Shown here piece by piece: positions 30,093 through 38,113 of a DNA stretch of 64,000 bases. The notes beneath the pieces were generated by a model that was not told the DNA's origin, searched no databases, and saw only the letters and a program-made list of their open reading frames with translations. Numbering within the stretch: the first letter of the stretch is position 1; each line of letters starts with the position of its first letter. A program made the position numbers and the translations under genes. The stretch comes from Thiobacillus sp. (GTDB lineage Bacteria > Pseudomonadota > Gammaproteobacteria > Burkholderiales > Thiobacillaceae): assembly GCF_030696885.1 (NCBI RefSeq), contig NZ_JAUYRI010000005.1, positions 248,001-312,000 on the forward strand, written 5' to 3'.

Positions 30093-31022
30093 ATGACTAC
30101 AGAAGCAACACACAACGCCCCGGGCTTGCCGATCGCCTCGGTCGAACGCGAAACCGGCCTGAGCAAGGACACGCTGCGCGTATGGGAACGCCGCTACGGG
30201 TTTCCGACACCCGACCGCGACGCCAACGGCGAACGCCTGTATACCCAGCTACAGGTGCGCCAACTCGCGCAAATCAAGCGCCTGATGGACCGCGGCCACC
30301 GCCCGGGCAGGCTGCTGGCGCTCGACGCCTCGGCGCTGGCGGCGCTCGACACCCCCGACGAAGCGAACCCGGGCGCACCCGATCCGCAACTCGATGACTG
30401 GCTGGAACGGGTCAAGTCACACGACAGCGACGCGCTGGAACGGCAATTCCACCGCGAACTGGCACGACGCGGATTGGCGCGCTTTGTCGTAGACATCTGT
30501 GCGCCGTTGATTACACGCGTCGGCGAGGCCTGGTCGCGCAACGAACTCGGCATCTTCGAGGAGCACCTGTTTTCGCAGCACCTGGAAAAACTCTTCCGCA
30601 CCACGCTCGCCAACATGGCGCCGCAAAGCGGCAGCCCGCGCGTACTGCTCACCACGCTGTCGGGTGAGGAACACACACTGGGACTGCTGATGGTGGAATC
30701 GCTGCTGGTGGTGGAGGGGGCCTACCCGGTGCTGCTCGGTCCGCAGACGCCGATCAACGAAATCGTGCGCGCAGCGCAGGTCAAGGCGGTCGATGCGGTG
30801 TGTCTGTCGTTCAGCACCGCCTACGCGCCGACCCAGGCAGCGCAGGGCCTGCGCGACCTGCGGCAGATGCTGCCCGCGCGCACCGAATTGTGGGCCGGGG
30901 GGTACGGCGTCAAGGGCATCCGCAAGCCGATCGAGGGCGTATGCCTGGTACCCGAATTCCAGGACCTGTTCGATTGCCTGGTGCGCTGGCGCATCGAAAC
31001 AGGCGGAAAATCGGCGAATTGA
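30093..31022 (+). CDS. carH: MerR-type B12 photoreceptor regulator, CarH/LitR family
   Basis: The 309-residue regulator has a MerR winged helix (about residues 12-70; LRVWERRYGFPTPDR), a helical bundle (about 95-175) and a Rossmann B12-binding domain (about 180-305). The motif W-x9-E-H is present (Trp147, Glu157, His158), which in CarH caps adenosylcobalamin. E-x-H-x-x-G (Glu192, His194, Gly197) supplies the lower axial histidine. These are hallmarks of CarH/LitR proteins, which repress in the dark and release DNA when light breaks the Co-C bond. The residue after the Trp, His132 in Thermus CarH, is Ser148 here. It diverges from a ten-gene operon. Confidence 0.88.
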   Translation: MTTEATHNAPGLPIASVERETGLSKDTLRVWERRYGFPTPDRDANGERLYTQLQVRQLAQIKRLMDRGHRPGRLLALDASALAALDTPDEANPGAPDPQLDDWLERVKSHDSDALERQFHRELARRGLARFVVDICAPLITRVGEAWSRNELGIFEEHLFSQHLEKLFRTTLANMAPQSGSPRVLLTTLSGEEHTLGLLMVESLLVVEGAYPVLLGPQTPINEIVRAAQVKAVDAVCLSFSTAYAPTQAAQGLRDLRQMLPARTELWAGGYGVKGIRKPIEGVCLVPEFQDLFDCLVRWRIETGGKSAN

Positions 31023-31035
31023 CACTAGAATGTCA
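31020..31035. promoter_or_regulatory. Short palindrome upstream of the di-iron protein gene
   Basis: TGACA-CTAGAA-TGTCA overlaps the regulator's stop codon, followed by another TTGACA at 31042-31047. It contains TGTCA elements also seen in the divergent promoter, but its spacing differs, so a shared regulator is uncertain. Confidence 0.3.
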
Positions 31036-31093
31036 TTCGTTTTGACAACAATGGCACCGGGGAACGAACCTCGCCCCCCACGCCCTAATTGAC

Positions 31094-31924
31094 ATGCTTT
31101 ATATCGACCTCTTCAAATCCCTCGAACGCGCCCGCTGGAGCATGGAAACTGACATTCCATGGGACCAGTTCGACGCCAGCAAGCTCACCGACGAGGCGGC
31201 GCTCACCATCAAGATGAACGCCATCACCGAGTGGGCCGCGTTGCCGGCGACCGAAATGTTCCTGCGCGACTTCGTGCATGACAGCGATTTTTCCGCCTTC
31301 ATGTCGATCTGGTTCTACGAAGAGCAGAAACACGCGCTGGTGCTGATGGAGTATCTGCGCCGCTTCAAGCCCGAATTGGCGCCCACCGAGGAAGAACTGC
31401 ACGCGATCCGCTTTCCGTTCGATCCGGCACCGCCGATGGAAACCCTGATGCTGCATTTCTGCGGCGAAGTGCGCCTCACCCAGTGGTACAAGCGCGCCTC
31501 CGAATGGCACACCGAACCGGTGATCAAAAAGATTTACGAAACCATTTCCAGAGATGAGGGCCGTCACGGCGGCGCTTATCTGCAGTACATGAAGCGCGCG
31601 CTGAAGCAGGGTGGTCCGAGCGTTGCAGCGGCATTCGCCAAGATCGGTTTCCTGATGGCGTCGAGCCAGCGCTCCGACAAGGCGTTGCATCCGACCAACC
31701 TGCACGTCAACGAGTCGCTCTATCCACAGGACACCATCCAGTCGCGCCTGCCCAACCCCGAATGGCTGGAGCACTGGCTCGACGAACAGATCCAGTTCGA
31801 CAGCGTCTGGGAAAACAAGGTCGTCGGCGGCATCCTGCGCAACCTGTCGAACCTGTTGGGTCAGACTTTCGAGAACGTGCGCGACCTCAATAAGTACCGC
31901 AAGCAGATGCTCGCAGCGGCTTGA
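31094..31924 (+). CDS. Ferritin-like di-iron protein (acyl-ACP desaturase-like)
   Basis: The 276-residue helical protein carries carboxylate/histidine motifs EEQKH (about residues 76-80) and DEGRH (about 155-159), with other glutamates in the paired helices (ITEWAALPATEMFLRD, CGEVRLTQW). This matches ferritin-like di-iron enzymes such as fatty-acid desaturase 2. It could desaturate or oxygenate an acyl chain. It follows the carH-like gene by 71 bases on the same strand and ends at a strong terminator. Other ferritin-fold oxygenases cannot be excluded. The start has no strong Shine-Dalgarno sequence. Confidence 0.72.
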   Translation: MLYIDLFKSLERARWSMETDIPWDQFDASKLTDEAALTIKMNAITEWAALPATEMFLRDFVHDSDFSAFMSIWFYEEQKHALVLMEYLRRFKPELAPTEEELHAIRFPFDPAPPMETLMLHFCGEVRLTQWYKRASEWHTEPVIKKIYETISRDEGRHGGAYLQYMKRALKQGGPSVAAAFAKIGFLMASSQRSDKALHPTNLHVNESLYPQDTIQSRLPNPEWLEHWLDEQIQFDSVWENKVVGGILRNLSNLLGQTFENVRDLNKYRKQMLAAA

Positions 31925-31942
31925 CGGCGGCGCGCGCAATGC

Positions 31943-31970
31943 AAAAAAGCCGGCGAATGCCGGCTTTTTT
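31943..31970. terminator. Bidirectional intrinsic terminator
   Basis: A perfect 12-bp stem (AAAAAAGCCGGC / GCCGGCTTTTTT) with loop GAAT gives T-runs on both strands. It lies between the di-iron protein gene and the convergent deacetylase-like gene and can serve both. Confidence 0.92.
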
Positions 31971-32022
31971 AATGGTCGCAGGCCAGGCTTGTTTTTTACG
32001 CCTTGTGTTTTACGCTTTTTTT

Positions 32023-32946
32023 TTACAAACCGGCCAGCGTCTTGATGTGCGCAGCGACGCTGCGCCCCAGCGCGCTGAGGTCGTAGCCGCCTTCCAGCAT
32101 CGAGACGATGCGGCCCTCGGCGTGGCGCGCCGCAACCTCCATGACGCGTTCGGTAATCCAGACATAGTCCGCCTCCACCAGGCCGAACTGCGCCATGTCG
32201 TCTTCGCGGTGGCCGTCGAAACCGGCGGAGCACAGCACAAACTGCGGGCGAAAAGCCTCCAGGCGCGGCAGGATCTGCGCACTGAACGCCGCGCGGTAGG
32301 CACTGCCGACGGTTCCTGCCGGCAGCGGCACGTTGACGATATGCGCGTTCACGGTGTCGGCGCCGCTGTGCGGGTAGTAGGGGTGCTGGAAGGTCGAGCA
32401 CAGCATCACGCGCGGATCGTCGCGGAAGATGTCCTCGGTGCCGTTGCCGTGGTGCACGTCGAAGTCGACGATGGCGACGCGCTCGAGCCCGTGCACTGCC
32501 AGTGCATGTGCCGCCGCTACCGCAACGTTGTTGAAGAAGCAGAAGCCCATCGCCTGATTGCGGGTGGCGTGATGGCCGGGCGGGCGGCAGGCGACGAAGG
32601 CATTCGCCACCTCGCCGCGCATCACCCGGTCGACCGCGTCCGCCGCGCCGCCGGCCGCGTGACGGGCCGCGGTCAGGGTGTGCGGATTCATGCTGGCGTC
32701 GACGTCGATCACGCGCACCCCCACCGACGGAGACGCCGCCTCGAGGGCGTCGACATAAGCCGCGTCGTGCACCCGTAGCAACTGCGCGCGGGTGACTTCG
32801 GGGGCGTCGTGATGCGCCAGAAAATCGAACAGGTGGGCAGCGTGCAGGCGGTCGTCGATGGCGCGCAGGCGGGCCGGACTCTCGGGATGCCAGCCGCCCA
32901 TCTCATGCAGAAGAAAGCTGGAATGGGTGTAGTAGGCGGTTTGCAT
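32023..32946 (-). CDS. Histone deacetylase-family (class II-like) amidohydrolase
   Basis: The 307-residue zinc enzyme shows HPESPARLRAID, RPPGHHATRNQAMGFCFFNNVAVAA-type sequence (seen as RPPGHHAT then FCFFNN), the zinc ligands in DFDVHHGNGTED, and AGFDGHREDDMA. Bacterial members deacetylate acetylpolyamines or proteins. The divergent neighbour is a protein acetyltransferase, so an acetylation/deacetylation pair is a reasonable inference. The ATG giving MQTAYYTHSS is the usual family start. Confidence 0.9.
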   Translation of the reverse strand: MQTAYYTHSSFLLHEMGGWHPESPARLRAIDDRLHAAHLFDFLAHHDAPEVTRAQLLRVHDAAYVDALEAASPSVGVRVIDVDASMNPHTLTAARHAAGGAADAVDRVMRGEVANAFVACRPPGHHATRNQAMGFCFFNNVAVAAAHALAVHGLERVAIVDFDVHHGNGTEDIFRDDPRVMLCSTFQHPYYPHSGADTVNAHIVNVPLPAGTVGSAYRAAFSAQILPRLEAFRPQFVLCSAGFDGHREDDMAQFGLVEADYVWITERVMEVAARHAEGRIVSMLEGGYDLSALGRSVAAHIKTLAGL

Positions 32947-33059
32947 GGCGGGAGCAACAGATATTTTTCGCTCACTATACGCCCGCGCGCTTGGCGCGGT
33001 AACCCGAGTGCGCCTACGATAGGACTCCACTCCGTTTGCCGCAGGTCCGACGACATCCC

Positions 33060-35738
33060 ATGCCCCAACATTATCTGCATCCCCTGTTCAATGCCCGATC
33101 AGTGGCCGTCTTCGGCGCCAGCGAGCGCGAGGATTCGGTCGCCGGCACGCTGTTCCGTAATCTGCACCACGCGGGTTACGCGGGCGAGGTCTACCCGGTC
33201 AACCCCAAGCATGACGAGGTATTCGGCGTGCGCTGCTATGCGCACGCCAGCGACCTGCCGACGGTGCCGGATCTCGCGCTGATCGCCACACCCGCGCCGA
33301 CCGTGGCGCAGATCATGGAACAGTGCGGCGAACGCGGCATCCGCCACGCCGTCGTGCTGTCGGCCGGTTTCAGCGAGGCCGGCGAGCCGGGCAGGGCGCT
33401 GGAAACGGCCGTCAAGCGCGCAGCAGCACGCTACGGCATCCGCTTCATCGGCCCCAACTGCCTCGGCATCCAGCGGCCGTCGATCGGGCTCAACGCCACC
33501 TTCAGCCAGGGCGCCACGCTGGTCGGCGAGCTGGCGCTGGTATCGCAATCCGGCGCGCTGTGTACCGCCATGCTGGACTGGGCGGAATCCAACGGCATCG
33601 GTTTTTCCAGCGTGATCTCCACCGGTGCATCGGCTGATCTCGATTTCGGCGAAATCCTCGACTACCTCGCCTACGACACGCAGACCCGCGGCATCCTGCT
33701 CTACATTGAAGGCATCCGCGACGCGCGACGCTTCATGAGCGCGCTGCGTGCCACCACCCGCTTCAAGCCCGTGATCATGGTGAAAGTGGGGCGCCACGAA
33801 GCGGGATCGAAAGCCGCGCAGTCGCACACCGGTGCGCTGGTCGGATCGGATGCCGTGTTCGATGCGCTGGTACGGCGCGCCGGCGTGGTGCGGGTCAACA
33901 CCATCCTGCAGCTGTTCGCTTCGGCGCGGGCGCTGTCCAGCCACATCCGGCCCAGCGGCAACCGCCTGGCCATCGTCACCAACGGCGGCGGCCCCGGCGT
34001 GATGGCGACCGACCTCGCGGTTGACCTCGGCGTGCGCATGGCCGAACTGTCGCCGGCGACGCTCGCCGCGCTCGACACCCAGCTGCCGGCCACCTGGTCG
34101 CACGGCAATCCGCTCGACATCATTGGTGACGCCAACGCCGAGCGCTACCGCATCGCGGTGGATGCCTGCCTGGCCGACGATCACGTCGACGGTGTGCTGG
34201 TGATGCTGACCCCGCAGGCGATGACGCAGCCCACCGCGGTCGCGCAGGCAGTGGTGGAATCGGCCAAGGTCTCGAGCAAGCCGGTATTGACCTGCTGGAT
34301 GGGCGAAGCGCAGGTGCACGAGGGCCGGCGCCTGTTCAAGCAGGCCGGGATTCCCTACTTCACCACGCCGGAGCCGGCGGTCGAGGTGTTCTCCTTTCTG
34401 TCCGCCTTTTACGAAAACCAGCGCCTGCTGATGCAAACGCCGGGGCCGCTGTCGCAGCAGGCCGAGCCCGATGTGGAGGGCGCGCGCCTGATCATCGAGA
34501 GCGCGCTGGCGCACGGCCGTCACCTGCTGAACGAGGTCGAGTCGAAAGCGCTGCTGGCCGCATTCCACATCCCGATCGCGCAGACCCTGATCGCCCGCGA
34601 TCCGATGGAAGCGATGTTGATGGCGCAGCAGCTGGGCTTTCCGGTCGCGATGAAAATCAACTCGCCTGACATCACCCACAAGTCCGACGTCAACGGCGTG
34701 CGCCTGGGCGTATCGAGCGGCCAGGCGGTGCGTTCCACCTTCGGCGAGATGCTGGCCGACATCAAGCGCCTGCGCCCCGACGCCACCCTCGACGGCATCG
34801 TGGTCGAGCCCATGGCGGCGCGGCCGCATGCACGCGAAGTGCTGCTCGGCATGACCTCGGATCCGGTGCTGGGTCCGGTGATCGTGTTCGGCGCCGGCGG
34901 CGTCGACGTCGAGGCCTACCAGGACCGGGCCGTGGCGCTGCCGCCGCTGAACCGCTATTTGGCGCGCGACCTCATCGGCCGCACCCGCACCGCCAAGCTG
35001 CTGGGCGCGTTCCGCAACCGTCCGCCGGTCGACATGGACGCGCTGGAGAACGTGCTGCTGCGGCTGTCGGAAATGGTCTGCGAACTGCCCTGGCTCGCCG
35101 AACTCGACATCAACCCGCTGCTGATCGATGAACACGGCGCGCTCGCACTCGACGCGCGCATCGTCCTCGCACCGCGGGTGCCGAGCGCCGACCGCTACGG
35201 CCACATGGCGATCCATCCCTATCCGGCGCACCTGGTGTCGCACTGGCAACTGCCGAGCGGGCACGACGTCGTCATCCGCCCGATCCGTCCGGAAGACGCC
35301 GACCTGACCCAGGGCTTCGTGCGCGGCCTGTCGGCGGAAAGCCGCTACTTCCGCTTCATGGATGCGGTGAGCGAGCTGTCGACCGTTGCGCTGGCGCGCC
35401 TGACCCAGATCGACTACACCCGCGAAATGGCGCTGCTGGCGCTGACCACGGACGAGGACCGTGAGGTCGAACTCGGTGTTGCGCGCTATGCCATCAACCC
35501 CGACGGCGACACTTGCGAGTTCGCCCTGGTGGTCAGCGACCAGTGGCAGAAGCAGGGCATCGGTCACAAGCTGATGGATGTGCTGATGGACGTGGCACGC
35601 GGCAGGGGGCTGAAGCGGATGGAGGGCGAAGTGCTGAAGACCAACCGCCCGATGCTGAAGCTGGTGGAAGCGCTGGGCTTCCGCATCGAGCCGCATCCCG
35701 AGGACGACGCAGTACGGCTGGTATCGCGCGCGCTGTAA
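33060..35738 (+). CDS. Pat-type protein lysine acetyltransferase / acyl-CoA synthetase-like
   Basis: The 892-residue protein has an NDP-forming acyl-CoA synthetase-like region (CoA-binding FNARSVAVFGASER near residue 10; succinyl-CoA-ligase-like GPNCLGI and QSGAL segments; an ATP-grasp domain around 480-700) and a C-terminal GNAT domain (about 715-885) containing VSDQWQKQGIGHKLMD. This fusion matches Pat/YfiQ, which acetylates acetyl-CoA synthetase and other proteins. It is divergent from the deacetylase-like gene. The ATG at 33060 is preferred over an in-frame upstream start. Confidence 0.9.
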   Translation: MPQHYLHPLFNARSVAVFGASEREDSVAGTLFRNLHHAGYAGEVYPVNPKHDEVFGVRCYAHASDLPTVPDLALIATPAPTVAQIMEQCGERGIRHAVVLSAGFSEAGEPGRALETAVKRAAARYGIRFIGPNCLGIQRPSIGLNATFSQGATLVGELALVSQSGALCTAMLDWAESNGIGFSSVISTGASADLDFGEILDYLAYDTQTRGILLYIEGIRDARRFMSALRATTRFKPVIMVKVGRHEAGSKAAQSHTGALVGSDAVFDALVRRAGVVRVNTILQLFASARALSSHIRPSGNRLAIVTNGGGPGVMATDLAVDLGVRMAELSPATLAALDTQLPATWSHGNPLDIIGDANAERYRIAVDACLADDHVDGVLVMLTPQAMTQPTAVAQAVVESAKVSSKPVLTCWMGEAQVHEGRRLFKQAGIPYFTTPEPAVEVFSFLSAFYENQRLLMQTPGPLSQQAEPDVEGARLIIESALAHGRHLLNEVESKALLAAFHIPIAQTLIARDPMEAMLMAQQLGFPVAMKINSPDITHKSDVNGVRLGVSSGQAVRSTFGEMLADIKRLRPDATLDGIVVEPMAARPHAREVLLGMTSDPVLGPVIVFGAGGVDVEAYQDRAVALPPLNRYLARDLIGRTRTAKLLGAFRNRPPVDMDALENVLLRLSEMVCELPWLAELDINPLLIDEHGALALDARIVLAPRVPSADRYGHMAIHPYPAHLVSHWQLPSGHDVVIRPIRPEDADLTQGFVRGLSAESRYFRFMDAVSELSTVALARLTQIDYTREMALLALTTDEDREVELGVARYAINPDGDTCEFALVVSDQWQKQGIGHKLMDVLMDVARGRGLKRMEGEVLKTNRPMLKLVEALGFRIEPHPEDDAVRLVSRAL

Positions 35739-35834
35739 CGCGCCTGCCGGCGGCTACCCGCACACGCGCTAATCAGACTTTTCCTACATCAATCGGACGG
35801 CCCGCCTTGCATGATCGCCCGGATATAGAGCGAA

Positions 35835-37958
35835 ATGGGTATGCCTATGAATCGAGCCGGGCCGGACAAAGCACGCCGCCAGGCGCTGGTGTCTGACGCT
35901 TCGCCCCTCGGCGGCGCATCCGCCGCAGCGACCGTCCACGTAAATGTGGAGAACAGCGGGCACGCTGCCAAGCCCAAGTCGAGCCCAACCCTGACGTCGA
36001 CCGGAAAGCGGGCCAGCCAGCTTCTGGATCGCCAGGCCACCGCATGGGTCGTCCTGCTGCTGACGGTGCTGCTCACGATCGGATTGTGGCGACACGCGGA
36101 AACGCAATTCATCGAGCGCGACTGGGACAACTTCCTCCGCGTGTCAGAAAAACAGAAAAACATCCTGATCACCCGCATGGATGATTACGAGCAGGTTCTG
36201 CGCGGGGGCGCAGCACTGTTTGCGGCGACGGGCATGCCGAGCCGCGAACAATGGCGGGCGTATGTCGAGCGGCTCGAACTGGATCAGACGCTTCCCGGCA
36301 TCCTCGGAACCGGCGTCGCCCTGATGGTGCCGCGCGAGAGCAGGGATGCGCATGAGCGGTCGATCCGCGCGGAAGGCTTTGCAAATTACGCCATCACGCC
36401 ACCGGGCAATCGAGACATGCTCAGCAGCATTGTGTATATCGAGCCTTTCACCGGGCGCAATCTGCGCGCGTTCGGCTACGACATGTTTTCCGATCCCATC
36501 CGGCGCGAAGCGATGGAGCGTGCCCGTGATACCGGCCAGCCGGCGTTGTCCAAAAAAGTTACCCTCGTCCAGGAAACCGTCTCCGGGGTACAGCCCGGCT
36601 TTCTGGTCTATGCCCCTGTCTATAACACCGCACAACCGCCCACCTCGATCGCGGCGCGGCGCGCCGCGCTGATCGGCTTTGTCTACAGCCCGTTTCGCTC
36701 GTTCGATCTGATGGAGAGCACGTTCAACGTGCCCGGCCAGATTGTGGAAGTCGAGTTGTTCGACGGCGTCCCGGCGCCGGAGAACCTGCTGTATGCCAGC
36801 CAGGGAGCAGGTCGCACCGCCCGGCATGTGACCGACATGACGCTCGATCTCGGCGGTCACGCCTGGGTTGCCCGCTTCCGCAGCAGTGCCCGGCTGGAAG
36901 CCAGCCGCCAGGGCACCCAGCCCAAGCTGATCCTGTTTGGCGGGTTGGCGCTCGACCTGCTGCTGTTTTCCGCGCTCTACATGAATGCGCGGCACCGTCG
37001 AAAGATGCGCGAATCCACGGCGCAGCTCGAACAGATTCTCAACAGCTACAAGTCCCTGGTCGAGAACATTCCGGGCGCCGTGTTTCGTTCCCCGCCCGGG
37101 GCCGACTTGCCGGTGCTGCAGTTGAGCAACGGAATCACGCCGCTTACCGGCGAGCCGCCCGAACGTTTCCTGTCGGGAGAACGCGCCTACCGCCAGCTGA
37201 TCCATCCGGATGACAAGTCCCAGGTCAGCGCGGCCATCGCCGAAGCGATCGCCAAGCAGAGTGCCTACAGCATCGAATATCGCATCCAGGCCCGTGACGG
37301 CTTCACCCGCTGGGTCAATGAACGTGGCCGCGTCACTGCGGACCCGAGCGGCCAGGCCCGGTGGCTCGATGGCCTCATTTTCGACGTCAGCGAACGCAAG
37401 GCCGCCGAAATCATGATCCGCGACCTGGCGTTCAACGACACCCTGACCGGGCTGCCCAACCGCCGCCTGTTGCTGGATCGGCTCGACCACGAGCTCGCCC
37501 TCAGCGAGCGCACCGGCCGGCATGGTGCGCTGCTGTTCATCGACCTCGACAATTTCAAGACGATCAACGATACGCTGGGCCACGCGGCAGGCGATCAGGT
37601 TCTGGTGGAAGTCTCGCGCCGTCTCGTTGCCAGCGTGCGGGAAAGCGATACCGTGGCCCGGCTGGGCGGCGACGAATTCGTGGTCATCCTGGAAAACCTC
37701 GGCAACACCGCCGACGAAGCGGCGGCCGAGGCGACGGAGCTGGGCAGCAAAATCCTGGTCGTGCTCTCCCAACCCTACCGGCTGAGCGAGGCGTTGCACA
37801 ACTGCACGCCCAGCATCGGCATCACCACCTTCTGCGGCCATCAGGCCAGCGCGGGCCGGCTGCTCAGGCAGGCCGACCAGGCGATGTACCAGGCCAAGTC
37901 GGCCGGACGCCGGCAGTTGCGGTTCCATACCGGAGACCCGGCCGCGCCGGCAGGATGA
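35835..37958 (+). CDS. CHASE-PAS-GGDEF diguanylate cyclase
   Basis: The 707-residue protein has a cytoplasmic N-terminus of about 65 residues, a membrane helix (about 70-90; WVVLLLTVLLTIGLW), a periplasmic CHASE domain to about 365 (ILGTGVALMVPRES, IVYIEPFTGRNLRAFGYDM), a second helix (about 370-390), a PAS/PAC domain (about 400-525) and GGDEF (about 535-700) with LGGDEFVVIL. It probably makes cyclic di-GMP in response to a small extracellular ligand. ATGs at 35835 and 35841/35847 are close alternatives. Confidence 0.9.
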   Translation: MGMPMNRAGPDKARRQALVSDASPLGGASAAATVHVNVENSGHAAKPKSSPTLTSTGKRASQLLDRQATAWVVLLLTVLLTIGLWRHAETQFIERDWDNFLRVSEKQKNILITRMDDYEQVLRGGAALFAATGMPSREQWRAYVERLELDQTLPGILGTGVALMVPRESRDAHERSIRAEGFANYAITPPGNRDMLSSIVYIEPFTGRNLRAFGYDMFSDPIRREAMERARDTGQPALSKKVTLVQETVSGVQPGFLVYAPVYNTAQPPTSIAARRAALIGFVYSPFRSFDLMESTFNVPGQIVEVELFDGVPAPENLLYASQGAGRTARHVTDMTLDLGGHAWVARFRSSARLEASRQGTQPKLILFGGLALDLLLFSALYMNARHRRKMRESTAQLEQILNSYKSLVENIPGAVFRSPPGADLPVLQLSNGITPLTGEPPERFLSGERAYRQLIHPDDKSQVSAAIAEAIAKQSAYSIEYRIQARDGFTRWVNERGRVTADPSGQARWLDGLIFDVSERKAAEIMIRDLAFNDTLTGLPNRRLLLDRLDHELALSERTGRHGALLFIDLDNFKTINDTLGHAAGDQVLVEVSRRLVASVRESDTVARLGGDEFVVILENLGNTADEAAAEATELGSKILVVLSQPYRLSEALHNCTPSIGITTFCGHQASAGRLLRQADQAMYQAKSAGRRQLRFHTGDPAAPAG

Positions 37959-38113
37959 GTTTTCCGGCCTGAGAGCCGGCGTCACCACACCTGGGCCTGC
38001 CTCGCCTGGCACCGCTCGGCGAAGCGTCTCCGGCTTCCATCGCTTGCATTGATCCGCCTGTATCATCTGCGTCATCCCCCGGGCGTGGCCCACTCACTCA
38101 AGCGAAACCGGAA

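Noticed and set aside
33099-35696. An open frame of about 865 codons on the strand opposite the Pat-like gene
   Set aside because: It has no family motifs and mirrors a well-supported gene; long antisense frames are expected in GC-rich coding DNA.
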